From: Terriglobales bacterium
GTDB taxonomy: Bacteria; Acidobacteriota; Terriglobia; Terriglobales; Acidobacteriaceae
NCBI GenBank assembly: GCA_035487355.1
Contig: DATHMF010000085.1
Coordinates: 62,001-126,000, forward strand
Reading direction: 5' to 3'
DNA: 64,000 nt
Every line of letters starts with the position of its first letter. The stretch's first letter is position 1. The notes under the pieces are model-generated. The model was not told where the DNA came from and ran no database searches. It saw only the letters and a program-made list of their open reading frames with translations. The translations under genes were made by a program, and so were the position numbers. Positions 42,373 to 49,925 of the stretch are shown here, in pieces.

Positions 42373-42583
42373 TGTCCGCCCTGTTGGCACGGAGCCAGTG
42401 TGGAATAGGTGTGGCGGAACGTGTGCCAACCAATCCGTTTAACGATGCCAATCCGGGTTGCAGTAGGGCGAATGACAACGGCGCAAGATCGGCTGGCCCC
42501 AATAGGGTTTCCGGCCGTTGACGTCGGGACTGGCAAAGAACCCAGTCGTCGGGCTTGCGATATGTTGTATGTCGGCGCCAGAG
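42370..42583 (-). pseudogene. Remnant: C-terminal part of a tyrosine recombinase (integrase)
   Basis: Reading three frames on the minus strand in turn gives WRRHTTYRKPDDWV, then FFASPDVNGRKPYWGQPIL, then VIRPTATRIGIVKRIGWHTF with RHTYSTL, then LRANRADIN. This is the order of a phage-type tyrosine integrase, including the catalytic HxxR of WHTFRHTYSTL. At least three indels interrupt it, and the catalytic Tyr end is missing. It is a dead integrase at the right edge of the carbohydrate island. Confidence 0.75.
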
Positions 42584-42650
42584 CTGTAGAGCTTGTACCA
42601 GACATGGGTCGAGCGGAAATAGGCCGGTGGTCGCAACGCTTCAACGGGTG

Positions 42651-42684
42651 GCAAAGCTCGGATTTCTAATCGTCCGAGCTTTGC
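42651..42684. repeat. Perfect 12-bp inverted repeat
   Basis: Arms GCAAAGCTCGGA and TCCGAGCTTTGC surround a 10-base loop, between the integrase remnant and the transhydrogenase gene stop. No T-run follows. It could terminate transcription of the leftward gene or be an old element end. The rest of 42585-42780 shows no gene. Confidence 0.5.
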
Positions 42685-42780
42685 CTGCCATCGCGAGCGT
42701 CGTTGGCTCTGGAGACGGAGTTGGCACGTTTCTTCCGTCCATGTTATGTGTGCACGCTCGCAGACCTCCGGAACCGTTTT

Positions 42781-44160
42781 TCAGAGCTTGTTGAGTCCGT
42801 CTAAAGCCGCTACTTTGTAAGCCTCGGCGAGGGTCGGGTAGTTAAAGACCATGTCGCGGAAGTATTCGACCGACCCACCGTAAAAGAGTACGGCCTGCCC
42901 GATATGAATAATTTCCGTTGCGCGCTGTCCTAAGGCGTGCACGCCAAGAAGCTTGCGCGTTTGGCGATCGAACAGGAGTTTGAGCATGCCGGTTTCATCG
43001 CCGAGCATCATGCTCTTCGCCAGTTCAGAGTAGCGGGCGATCCCTACTTCGTACGGAACTCTGTGAGAAGTGAGCGACTCCTCAGTCTCGCCAACCATGG
43101 AGATTTCCGGAATCGTATAGATTCCGTAGGGTAACAGCTCGGGCATGTGCTCGAAAGGAATCCCGAACATATGGCTGGCAGCTAGCCGCCCCTGCTCCAT
43201 CGATGTGCTGGCGAGCGCTGGAAATCCAATCACGTCGCCTGCCGCATAAATGTGTGGAACTTCGGTTTGGAAGAATTCATTCACTTTCAATCTGCCGCGC
43301 GAATCAGCAGTTACCCCGGCAGCTTCGATGTGAAGTTGGTCACCATTCGCCTGCCGACCCACGGCATAGATGAGAGCGTCACCGTGCACTTTTTTGCCAC
43401 TCTGCAACTCAGCAAAGACCACATCGCGTGTCGCGTCAATGCCAACACGATCCACCTTTTCTCCTAACCGGAAAATGACGCCGAGCCGGCGCAAGTGGTA
43501 GGAGAGTGCCTCAATGATTTCCCGGTCTACGAACTCAAGAATTGTTGGCCGTTGATCGATCAATGTGACATCAGCGCCCAATGCCGCCATGAATGAAGCG
43601 TATTCGAGACCCACGACACCAGCACCGACAACGATGATTTCCTTCGGAATGTGGCCTAAGCCAGAAAGGTGATCCGTATCGATGACTCGATGATTGTCGA
43701 AAGCAATCTCCGGGTTGCGTGCTGGTCGCGTGCCACAGGCGGCAAGCACTCTTTCAGCTTTGACTTCAACCTTTTCATCCTCGCCTTGAACTTCCAGGGT
43801 ATGCGGATCCAAGAACTGCGCGCTGCCTTCATAAATAACGATGCCGTTGCGCTTCAATTGGTCCCGAATGACCTCGGTTTCTTGCGACACAATGGCGTTG
43901 ACACGTGAGGCGAGGTCCCGGATAGAAATGTCGTGCTTTCGCTTGCCGTATAGGGCCTTTACGGTGAAACCAGTGAGCTGGAAGATGGCTTCTCGTAGCG
44001 TCTTACTGGGAATCGTGCCAGTATGAACGGAAACGCCTCCAATCATGACGCTGCGGTCGATCAGAGCAACGCGCTTGCCTGCCTTCGCCGCCGCGATAGC
44101 GCCTTTCTGGCCTGCGGGGCCGCTGCCGATTACAACGAGTTCATAGTCCAATACACTCAT
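42781..44160 (-). CDS. sthA: Soluble pyridine nucleotide transhydrogenase (Si-specific)
   Basis: A flavoprotein of the disulfide-reductase fold. The FAD site is GSGPAGQKGAIAAAKAG at the N-terminus, followed by GGVSVHTGTIPSKTLREA. The reactive CxxxxC pair of dihydrolipoamide dehydrogenases is absent, as expected for transhydrogenases. A second Rossmann motif (VGAGVVGLEYASFMAALG) binds NAD(P). Length 459 is usual for the family. It moves hydride between NADPH and NAD in the cytoplasm. The start ATG 44160 follows AGGGAAG. It is unlinked in function to its neighbours and reads leftward into the rearranged region. Confidence 0.92.
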   Translation of the reverse strand: MSVLDYELVVIGSGPAGQKGAIAAAKAGKRVALIDRSVMIGGVSVHTGTIPSKTLREAIFQLTGFTVKALYGKRKHDISIRDLASRVNAIVSQETEVIRDQLKRNGIVIYEGSAQFLDPHTLEVQGEDEKVEVKAERVLAACGTRPARNPEIAFDNHRVIDTDHLSGLGHIPKEIIVVGAGVVGLEYASFMAALGADVTLIDQRPTILEFVDREIIEALSYHLRRLGVIFRLGEKVDRVGIDATRDVVFAELQSGKKVHGDALIYAVGRQANGDQLHIEAAGVTADSRGRLKVNEFFQTEVPHIYAAGDVIGFPALASTSMEQGRLAASHMFGIPFEHMPELLPYGIYTIPEISMVGETEESLTSHRVPYEVGIARYSELAKSMMLGDETGMLKLLFDRQTRKLLGVHALGQRATEIIHIGQAVLFYGGSVEYFRDMVFNYPTLAEAYKVAALDGLNKL

Positions 44161-44338
44161 CTGTCTTCCCTACATATGTTCGGTGACGATGCGTCAAGGC
44201 GGACACCACGTCTCCGAGCCTCCGCATTTCGTTGCCGCAACTACTGCCAGTCAGGGCGTCAGAAACATCGCCGAACGCTCGCTGGATCGTCAGAAGGACT
44301 GCTGCGCCAGCTTGATAAACAGAGCTCATAGCGCTTCT

Positions 44339-45931
44339 TCAGTGAACGACAACATTCCCGCCCTCTCCCGGTTTGTTCTTGGCTAGCAAGAAGCACAATA
44401 GAAACATCAGCGCTGAAGTCACCGCGAGCAGCCAATAGATCTCAACGTAAGACAGGGCCTGAGCCTGTGCCATCACCATGCTGTACATTCTGGCAAGGGC
44501 CTGTTGCTGGGCCGCGTGGAGGCTCAGACCGACATGTGTCAGACGGCTGGTCAAGCCTGCGACGGCCGCAGCGAAGCGAGGAGACCGCGTGTGCTCGGCA
44601 AGAACAGACTGATGGTATTGGCTTCGACGCGCCAGTAACGTAGTTACAGCCGAGGTTCCTACGCTCTGCCCCATGTTGCGCACGAAATTTATCAAACCAG
44701 CAGCAGCATTGTTTTTTTCTTTTGGCAGACCGACGTACGCGGCCATTGTGAGCGGCACGAACAGGAATCCAGCCGGCAGGTACTGCCAGATGCGCATCCA
44801 CGCGGCAGCACGAAAGCTGATGAATAGATCGATGTGTTTGCACATGAAATACATGGCTACAGCGAGCGTGATCCAGCCGAAGGCGAGAAGGTGCCGGACT
44901 TGGAAGTACGTGGTGAGGCGCCCGACCAGCGGTAGAAGAAGGACCAGGAGAATAGCCGCCATAGAGATAACCATGCCGGCCTTCTCTGCGGTGTAGCCCA
45001 TGAGCGTTTGCAGAAACTGAGGAAGAAGCACGGTGGAACTGAACATAACGACGCCAAGTACGAACATCATCACACTGGTGCTGGCAAAATTAAACATTTT
45101 GAACAGACGGACATCCACTATGGGTTCCTTGTGCCGCCACTCCCAGATGATGAGGGCAACCAAACCCACGACGGCAACAATGATGAGTGCGGTAATGAAC
45201 CGCGATCCGAACCAGTCATCTTCTTGTCCTTTGTCCAGCGCAACCTGGAGAGCGCCTATACCGACGGCGAGCAGGCCAAACCCAATGTAGTCGAATTTCC
45301 CGACCGTATCTTTCAGACGGGACAAGTAGGGGGGATCTTCGACAAGCTGCGAGACGAGCAGCACAGCCAGAACGCCCACTGGAACGTTGATGTAAAAAAT
45401 CCAGCGCCAGGAATAATTATCGGTAATCCAGCCTCCCAGCGTGGGACCAATTGCAGGGGCACAGATGGCGGTGACTCCATACAATGCGAAGGCCAACCCG
45501 CGTTTCTCTGGGGGAAAACTATCCGCGAGGATTGCCTGCGTCATCGGCTGGAGTCCGCCACCGAAGGCGCCTTGCAGCACCCGGAAAAGAAGGAGCATTC
45601 CGAGGCTCGGCGCGATACCGCACAAAAACGAGCTCACTGTAAAAAAGGCGATGCACATCAGAAAAAAGCGCTTACGTCCGAACCACCCAACCAAGAAACC
45701 GCTAATAGGAAGCACTATGGCGTTTGACACCAGGTAAGTAGTCAAGACCCACGTGCTCTCGTCATTGCTCGCGCCCAGATTGCCTGCAATGTGCGGAAGA
45801 GCGACATTGGCAATGCTGGTGTCGAGTACTTCCATGAAAGAAGCGAGCGAAACCACTACACCAATGATCCACGGATTGATCTGCGGTTTCCATGCTTGCT
45901 GTTCAGCGGAGATTGCATTTGCGGTGCTCAT
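44339..45931 (-). CDS. emrB: DHA2-family MFS drug efflux transporter (EmrB/QacA type)
   Basis: About 14 hydrophobic helices. Motif C-like GVTAICAPAIGPTLGGWI and the DHA2 signature VLDTSIANVALPHIAG are present, plus GWFGRKRFFLM (motif A) between helices 2 and 3. It should export hydrophobic drugs or metabolites using the proton gradient. The start overlaps the stop of the emrA-like gene as ATGA, showing tight coupling. With EmrA and a TolC-like protein it would form a pump spanning both membranes. Substrate unknown. Confidence 0.93.
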   Translation of the reverse strand: MSTANAISAEQQAWKPQINPWIIGVVVSLASFMEVLDTSIANVALPHIAGNLGASNDESTWVLTTYLVSNAIVLPISGFLVGWFGRKRFFLMCIAFFTVSSFLCGIAPSLGMLLLFRVLQGAFGGGLQPMTQAILADSFPPEKRGLAFALYGVTAICAPAIGPTLGGWITDNYSWRWIFYINVPVGVLAVLLVSQLVEDPPYLSRLKDTVGKFDYIGFGLLAVGIGALQVALDKGQEDDWFGSRFITALIIVAVVGLVALIIWEWRHKEPIVDVRLFKMFNFASTSVMMFVLGVVMFSSTVLLPQFLQTLMGYTAEKAGMVISMAAILLVLLLPLVGRLTTYFQVRHLLAFGWITLAVAMYFMCKHIDLFISFRAAAWMRIWQYLPAGFLFVPLTMAAYVGLPKEKNNAAAGLINFVRNMGQSVGTSAVTTLLARRSQYHQSVLAEHTRSPRFAAAVAGLTSRLTHVGLSLHAAQQQALARMYSMVMAQAQALSYVEIYWLLAVTSALMFLLCFLLAKNKPGEGGNVVVH

Positions 45932-47214
45932 CGGACTCTCACTTCCGGCTCCACGGACAGCCCCGGCTTCAGCAATTCTTCGGAATTGAAGTCTTGTCCT
46001 TCCGGGCGGTCGAAATCCAGGCGAACCGGCACTCGTTGTACGACCTTCACATAGTTGCCAGTTGCGTTTTCAGGAGGCAGCAGACTGAAAATCGCACCAG
46101 TGCCCCCGCCCAAGTTGGTCACATGGCCTTTCCACGTGCGTCCATATGCATCCACCTTGATCTCGACGGGTTGACCAGGGCGCATATGGGCAAGCTGCGT
46201 CTCTTTAAAATTGGCGGTTACCCAGATGTCGTCCAGGGGAACGACATCCACCAGTTCCTGTCCGACACTCACGTTCTGGCCCACTTCAACGCTTCTCTTG
46301 CCGACAATTCCCGTTACGGGAGAGAGAATCACCGTGTAGTTGAGGTTAAGCTGTGTTTGCGCAAGTTGGGCCCTGCGTTGCAGCACCTGGGCATCGGCTG
46401 CCTCCGCCTTAGCGCGGGTGAGTGAAATCTGCTGGGGCGCAGTTTCGGCAGTCCGCACGTCGTTTTTTGCCTGCACAAGTTTCCCTTGAGCCTGCTGTAC
46501 GGACTGTTCGGCGGCAAGCACGCCGGCCTGCGCCGAGACGACTGCTGCGCGATTTGCTGTTGCCGTGGCAACCGCCTGGTCATATTGCTGGCGAGAGATG
46601 TCTTCTTTCGCAACGAGCTTTGTATAACGTTCGAGGTCTGCATCGCTCTTTGTGGCGTTAGCCTCGGCCTGCGCCAACGCTGCTTTGGCGGATTCGTAGT
46701 TTTGCTCGGCTGCTTTTAGTCCAGCTTCTGCGTTGAACACGGCGGTTTTCGCCGAATTCAGATTGCTCTGAACTGTTACGGACGTAATCGGCACGTTCCA
46801 GTGGGAACTCGCGGATGTGGCTAGCGCGTCCGCCAGATTTGCTTGTGCCTGGTCCGCCGCTATCTGGTAGTCCTCGGGATCGATGGTCACCAATACGTCG
46901 CCGGCATGAACAAGTTGTCCTTCAATAACGTGCACCTCTTTGATATGCCCGCTAATTCGGGCACTCAGCGGCATAACATGACCGTCCACCTGCGCATCAT
47001 CGGTGTCTTCGTAGCGGAACGCATTCCACGCGAAATAGCAGGATGCAATGACGACCACTATGGCAGCCGAGATCATGAGAACTCGTTTGCGGTGAGTTGC
47101 TAGGTGTTTGCCGGGCTCTTTCTTCGACTGGGAACCGGGCGCTTCGCTATCCACAACAGTGATTGGTTGCTTTTCATCAGCGGCGATGGTTTGAGTGCCG
47201 TTGTCGTTCGGCAT
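45928..47214 (-). CDS. emrA: HlyD/EmrA-type membrane fusion protein
   Basis: One N-terminal membrane helix (VLMISAAIVVVIASCYFAW) follows a cytoplasmic tail. The lipoyl-like and barrel parts (YEDTDDAQVDGHVMPLSARI, HVIEGQLVHAGDVLVTIDP) flank a long Ala/Gln-rich coiled-coil hairpin (about residues 110-260). YTVILSPVTGIVGKRSVEVG marks the return. GGAGGAAAG lies just before the ATG at 47214, which overlaps the TolC-like stop by one base. It links EmrB to the outer-membrane channel. Confidence 0.93.
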   Translation of the reverse strand: MPNDNGTQTIAADEKQPITVVDSEAPGSQSKKEPGKHLATHRKRVLMISAAIVVVIASCYFAWNAFRYEDTDDAQVDGHVMPLSARISGHIKEVHVIEGQLVHAGDVLVTIDPEDYQIAADQAQANLADALATSASSHWNVPITSVTVQSNLNSAKTAVFNAEAGLKAAEQNYESAKAALAQAEANATKSDADLERYTKLVAKEDISRQQYDQAVATATANRAAVVSAQAGVLAAEQSVQQAQGKLVQAKNDVRTAETAPQQISLTRAKAEAADAQVLQRRAQLAQTQLNLNYTVILSPVTGIVGKRSVEVGQNVSVGQELVDVVPLDDIWVTANFKETQLAHMRPGQPVEIKVDAYGRTWKGHVTNLGGGTGAIFSLLPPENATGNYVKVVQRVPVRLDFDRPEGQDFNSEELLKPGLSVEPEVRVR

Positions 47215-48701
47215 TACTTTCCTCCTAGATATTGTTCGTAGCTCGTGCGTGCTACTCCCAGAGCGCGAGCCAACGAGAGCTTGGCGAAGTTGTGGTTGTA
47301 GAGGCTGGTTATGTATTGATCGTTGGCGCTGGCGAGAGCCTGCTCGGCCTGCACTACTTCCACGCTATCGGTCACTCCGGAAGTGAAGCGGTCTTTCGAC
47401 CGAGCGAGGCTCTCATTGGCGAGTTCAACATTTTGCTTTGCTACCGCCACTTGTTCTTTGGCCGCATTGAGGTTGAGAAATGCGGTCCGCACGTCAAAGT
47501 CGACCTGACCGCGGATGTTCTCCGCTTCTGCCTTTCGCTTCTGCAGTTCAGCTTCCGCTTGCGTAATGTCGCCTTTGATCCGTCCACCGGTGAAGACCGG
47601 GACACTGATCCCCGCCTGGAAACTGAATTCCCCGTGGGAGTGACCGAATGTCCGTCCGAGATCGCCGTAGTCGCCATTTGCGGCCACAACGGGATAGCGC
47701 TCACCTTTCGCAGCCGAAACGTTCTGAGTAGCTGCTTTTTCAGTATCGAGGGCTGCGCGGAAGTCGTTGCGAGACCTGTATGCCATCTTCAGGGCATCGT
47801 CCAGGGCGAGCGGACTAATCTCGGAATAGGGAAGTTCGTCTACAAGCTCAAACTCTTGTCCGAGCGGCAGTCCAATGGCACGGCTCAAGTAGAGTTTTGC
47901 TACAGCGAAGTTGTTGCGTGTAACGCTGAGGTTGTATTCCTCTGTGTGCAATTGAACTTCGGTTCGCGTAACGTCAATTCGTGGAGCTGTACCGGCCTCC
48001 ACGTCATCGCGAGCCTGGTCGTTAAGGGCTCTCGCATTCTGTACCTGGAACTCTTGTGCCTGGATGCGCGAGCTTGCTTCGATTACCTGTAGATAGGCAT
48101 TGCCGACAGTCAGGGTTACCGCATCGAGAATGTCCTGATAACTGAGCTGTGCGGCTTGTTCGGCTGTGCGAGCTGCACGAAAGCGCTGGATCGATTCGAA
48201 GCTGAAGAGCGTTTGACTCACACTTGCGTCGACGGAGCTGTAGCTGAAAGGCCCGACCACAGTCGGTATGCCCGGTACCTTTAATCCGATAGTGGTAAGG
48301 TTTACTTGCTCGACATGCTCTGAAGCTCCCGCGCTGACTTGTGGTAGGAGATGGCTAAGCGCAATCAGTCTTTGGCCGCGTGCGATGCGTGCATTCTCTC
48401 CGCTCTCGATCGATCCCAGGTTATAGCGTAGAGCACGATTGATAGCGTCGTGCAAAGTTAAGCGCAAGACATCGTCGGTTACCGGGCCGCTTGGAACACT
48501 TGCTATCAATCCAGTCGTTTGCCCCGGGGCGGAACCTTGAGTGGCTGCATAACTGGCTGCGGCACCCATCCCGGTATTGTTTTGACCCACAGCCATCGCG
48601 CAACACATGATCGTCGCAAAAGCTAATACTGCGAGCCGCAAAAGCACTCGATCCACAAGGCATCGAACGGTCTGCATCGTTTTCATCTTTTCTGATTGCA
48701 T
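47214..48701 (-). CDS. TolC-family outer-membrane efflux protein
   Basis: The start is uncertain: ATG 48701 (AGAAGGA about 12 bases upstream) is favoured, while 48713 and 48731 are in frame. A signal peptide ends MCCAMAVGQ. Two long alpha-helical coiled-coil repeats typical of OEP/TolC proteins follow (LRYNLGSIESGENARIARGQ, SYQDILDAVTLTVGNAYLQV, and the second-half QVDFDVRTAFLNLNAAKEQV). It is the first gene of the efflux operon, with one-base overlap to emrA. A 14-bp perfect hairpin lies just upstream. Confidence 0.9.
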   Translation of the reverse strand: MQSEKMKTMQTVRCLVDRVLLRLAVLAFATIMCCAMAVGQNNTGMGAAASYAATQGSAPGQTTGLIASVPSGPVTDDVLRLTLHDAINRALRYNLGSIESGENARIARGQRLIALSHLLPQVSAGASEHVEQVNLTTIGLKVPGIPTVVGPFSYSSVDASVSQTLFSFESIQRFRAARTAEQAAQLSYQDILDAVTLTVGNAYLQVIEASSRIQAQEFQVQNARALNDQARDDVEAGTAPRIDVTRTEVQLHTEEYNLSVTRNNFAVAKLYLSRAIGLPLGQEFELVDELPYSEISPLALDDALKMAYRSRNDFRAALDTEKAATQNVSAAKGERYPVVAANGDYGDLGRTFGHSHGEFSFQAGISVPVFTGGRIKGDITQAEAELQKRKAEAENIRGQVDFDVRTAFLNLNAAKEQVAVAKQNVELANESLARSKDRFTSGVTDSVEVVQAEQALASANDQYITSLYNHNFAKLSLARALGVARTSYEQYLGGK

Positions 48702-48733
48702 CGTCGTGTTCATTCCTTCTCGAATTTTCATGA

Positions 48734-48773
48734 ATGCGCCTGACACGCAACCGTCTTGTCGTGTCAGGCGCAT
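48734..48773. promoter_or_regulatory. Perfect 14-bp inverted repeat before the efflux operon
   Basis: Arms ATGCGCCTGACACG and CGTGTCAGGCGCAT around a 12-base loop, between the sigma-like gene (stop 48801) and the TolC-like start. There is no T-run on the minus strand, so it may be a regulator site or attenuator rather than a simple terminator. Confidence 0.6.
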
Positions 48774-48800
48774 CAGTTAGGTGATCGGCCCAGGCGACGC

Positions 48801-49406
48801 CTATCGTCGCGCGTTTGCTGCGGCTTTCGTTCCGCGGATGAATGACCGTCCACTGCCAGGGCCAGTTGGTCCAGCCGCCACGTCGCCGAAAACTTCATCG
48901 GACGAAGCGGCGTAAATGGGTTTGGCAAGCTGCTCAAGAGCCCTGCTCTGAGCGTTCCGAATCTCTTGAGGCGAGCAGCCAAGAAACACGGCACATTCGT
49001 GCTCGGAGTATTTCTCCAGAACAGAGAGTACGAAGACGAACCGCTCGAAATCTCCGAGCGCCAGCACGCTTTCGAGCGCGAAATGCCCATCATGAATGCT
49101 GGGGAGCTTGCTCGTGGCGGGAATGGATGAGCCGACAACTTCCGGATGCGGCTGTAGTATGCGAACCGCATTTTCGACGATGGCGCGCCTGGCCCAAAAA
49201 TGCACCCACTCCTTGAATACGTTGTTCGCGGTGACAGAGTCTTCGAGACCGGCAACAAAGCATTGCTCTGCTTTTTCGTCATTGCCTGTCAGGAGGAAGG
49301 AGAGCTGGCAAAGTCCATGCAGGTTCGCAGTAAACGCCCTCTTAACGTGCTCATGGCTGGCATATTGGGCTGTCTGCCGAGTCCGATTTTTGCGAGAGCA
49401 GTTCAT
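48801..49406 (-). CDS. Sigma-like protein with region-4 helix-turn-helix, degenerate N-terminus
   Basis: The start overlaps the STAS-like gene stop as ATGA. Residues about 110-160 (LGDFERFVFVLSVLEKYSEH, CAVFLGCSPQEIRNAQSRAL) match region 4 of ECF sigma factors. The N-terminal half (LSFLLTGNDEKAEQCFVAGL, KEWVHFWARRAIVENAV) has the spacing of region 2 but lacks its acidic and aromatic core-binding and melting residues. So it is unlikely to act as a normal sigma factor; it may bind DNA or core polymerase as a regulator. It is transcribed with the STAS-like gene from a likely sigma54 promoter at 49738-49753. Confidence 0.75.
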   Translation of the reverse strand: MNCSRKNRTRQTAQYASHEHVKRAFTANLHGLCQLSFLLTGNDEKAEQCFVAGLEDSVTANNVFKEWVHFWARRAIVENAVRILQPHPEVVGSSIPATSKLPSIHDGHFALESVLALGDFERFVFVLSVLEKYSEHECAVFLGCSPQEIRNAQSRALEQLAKPIYAASSDEVFGDVAAGPTGPGSGRSFIRGTKAAANARR

Positions 49407-49705
49407 CTCTTTGTCTCTTGACCATCCCTGCGAATCCTGCGGGCAAGTTCCCTCAATATGTGTTTTGAAAAGACGTCACAGCCTTGGAACTTGACACCGT
49501 CCTTCATTAACTGAAGCAGTACCTGTTCTCCGGTCTGGTTGATCGCGATTAAGTTCTTGACCACAACGATGAGCTCACGGCCGTCGAGGTCTGCTCTGGC
49601 CTTTTCGCACGCGGGCCTAAGCTCAGCGGTCCAGGGAGCAACGAGCTTGCCTTCCAAAACCAACCGCCGCTGAGTCCGGCTTTCGACAATGGAGATCCTC
49701 ATCAT
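49403..49705 (-). CDS. Small STAS-like protein (anti-sigma antagonist fold)
   Basis: 100 residues: MMRISIVESRTQRRLVLEGK, then ELIVVVKNLIAINQTGEQVL. The alternation of beta strands and the L(V/I)VV-x-L-x-x-I-N-x-x-G core is like STAS domains of anti-anti-sigma factors. The usual phospho-Ser after the core (DSSG/LTSxG) is replaced by NQTGE, where Thr could serve. Its four-base overlap with the sigma-like gene suggests that the two proteins interact. A sigma54-type promoter lies just upstream. Confidence 0.7.
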   Translation of the reverse strand: MMRISIVESRTQRRLVLEGKLVAPWTAELRPACEKARADLDGRELIVVVKNLIAINQTGEQVLLQLMKDGVKFQGCDVFSKHILRELARRIRRDGQETKR

Positions 49706-49737
49706 CCCTGCCCTTTCCCTTTACGAATGCAGTAAAC

Positions 49738-49753
49738 GCACGGCACATGCCAA
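49738..49753 (-). promoter_or_regulatory. Sigma54 (-24/-12) promoter of STAS-like/sigma-like operon
   Basis: Minus strand TTGGCATGTGCCGTGC: GG and GC are separated by exactly 10 bases, with TTGGCA intact and GTGC for TTGC. It ends about 33 bases before the start codon at 49705. Confidence 0.65.
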
Positions 49754-49925
49754 ACCTGTAAAACCGTAAGCTATTGATTTTTCAGGAGGAGATTAAGTAG
49801 CAGTGGGGTCGACAGTTGAAGGGTGTCGAAGTCAGCTTCGACAATTGAGGGGCTCAAACGAAGCACAAAAGGGGGCGCAATTTTACTGAGCCTATTTTCT
49901 AAAGCAGCGGGAACATCGGGCCGGG

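Noticed and set aside
42781..44160. Dihydrolipoamide dehydrogenase as an alternative call
   Set aside because: The redox CxxxxC pair is absent and the HTGTIPSK motif matches soluble transhydrogenases.
44161..44338. Possible sigma54 site upstream of the transhydrogenase gene (CTGGCAGTAGTTGC on the minus strand)
   Set aside because: GG and GC are only 8 bases apart instead of 10.
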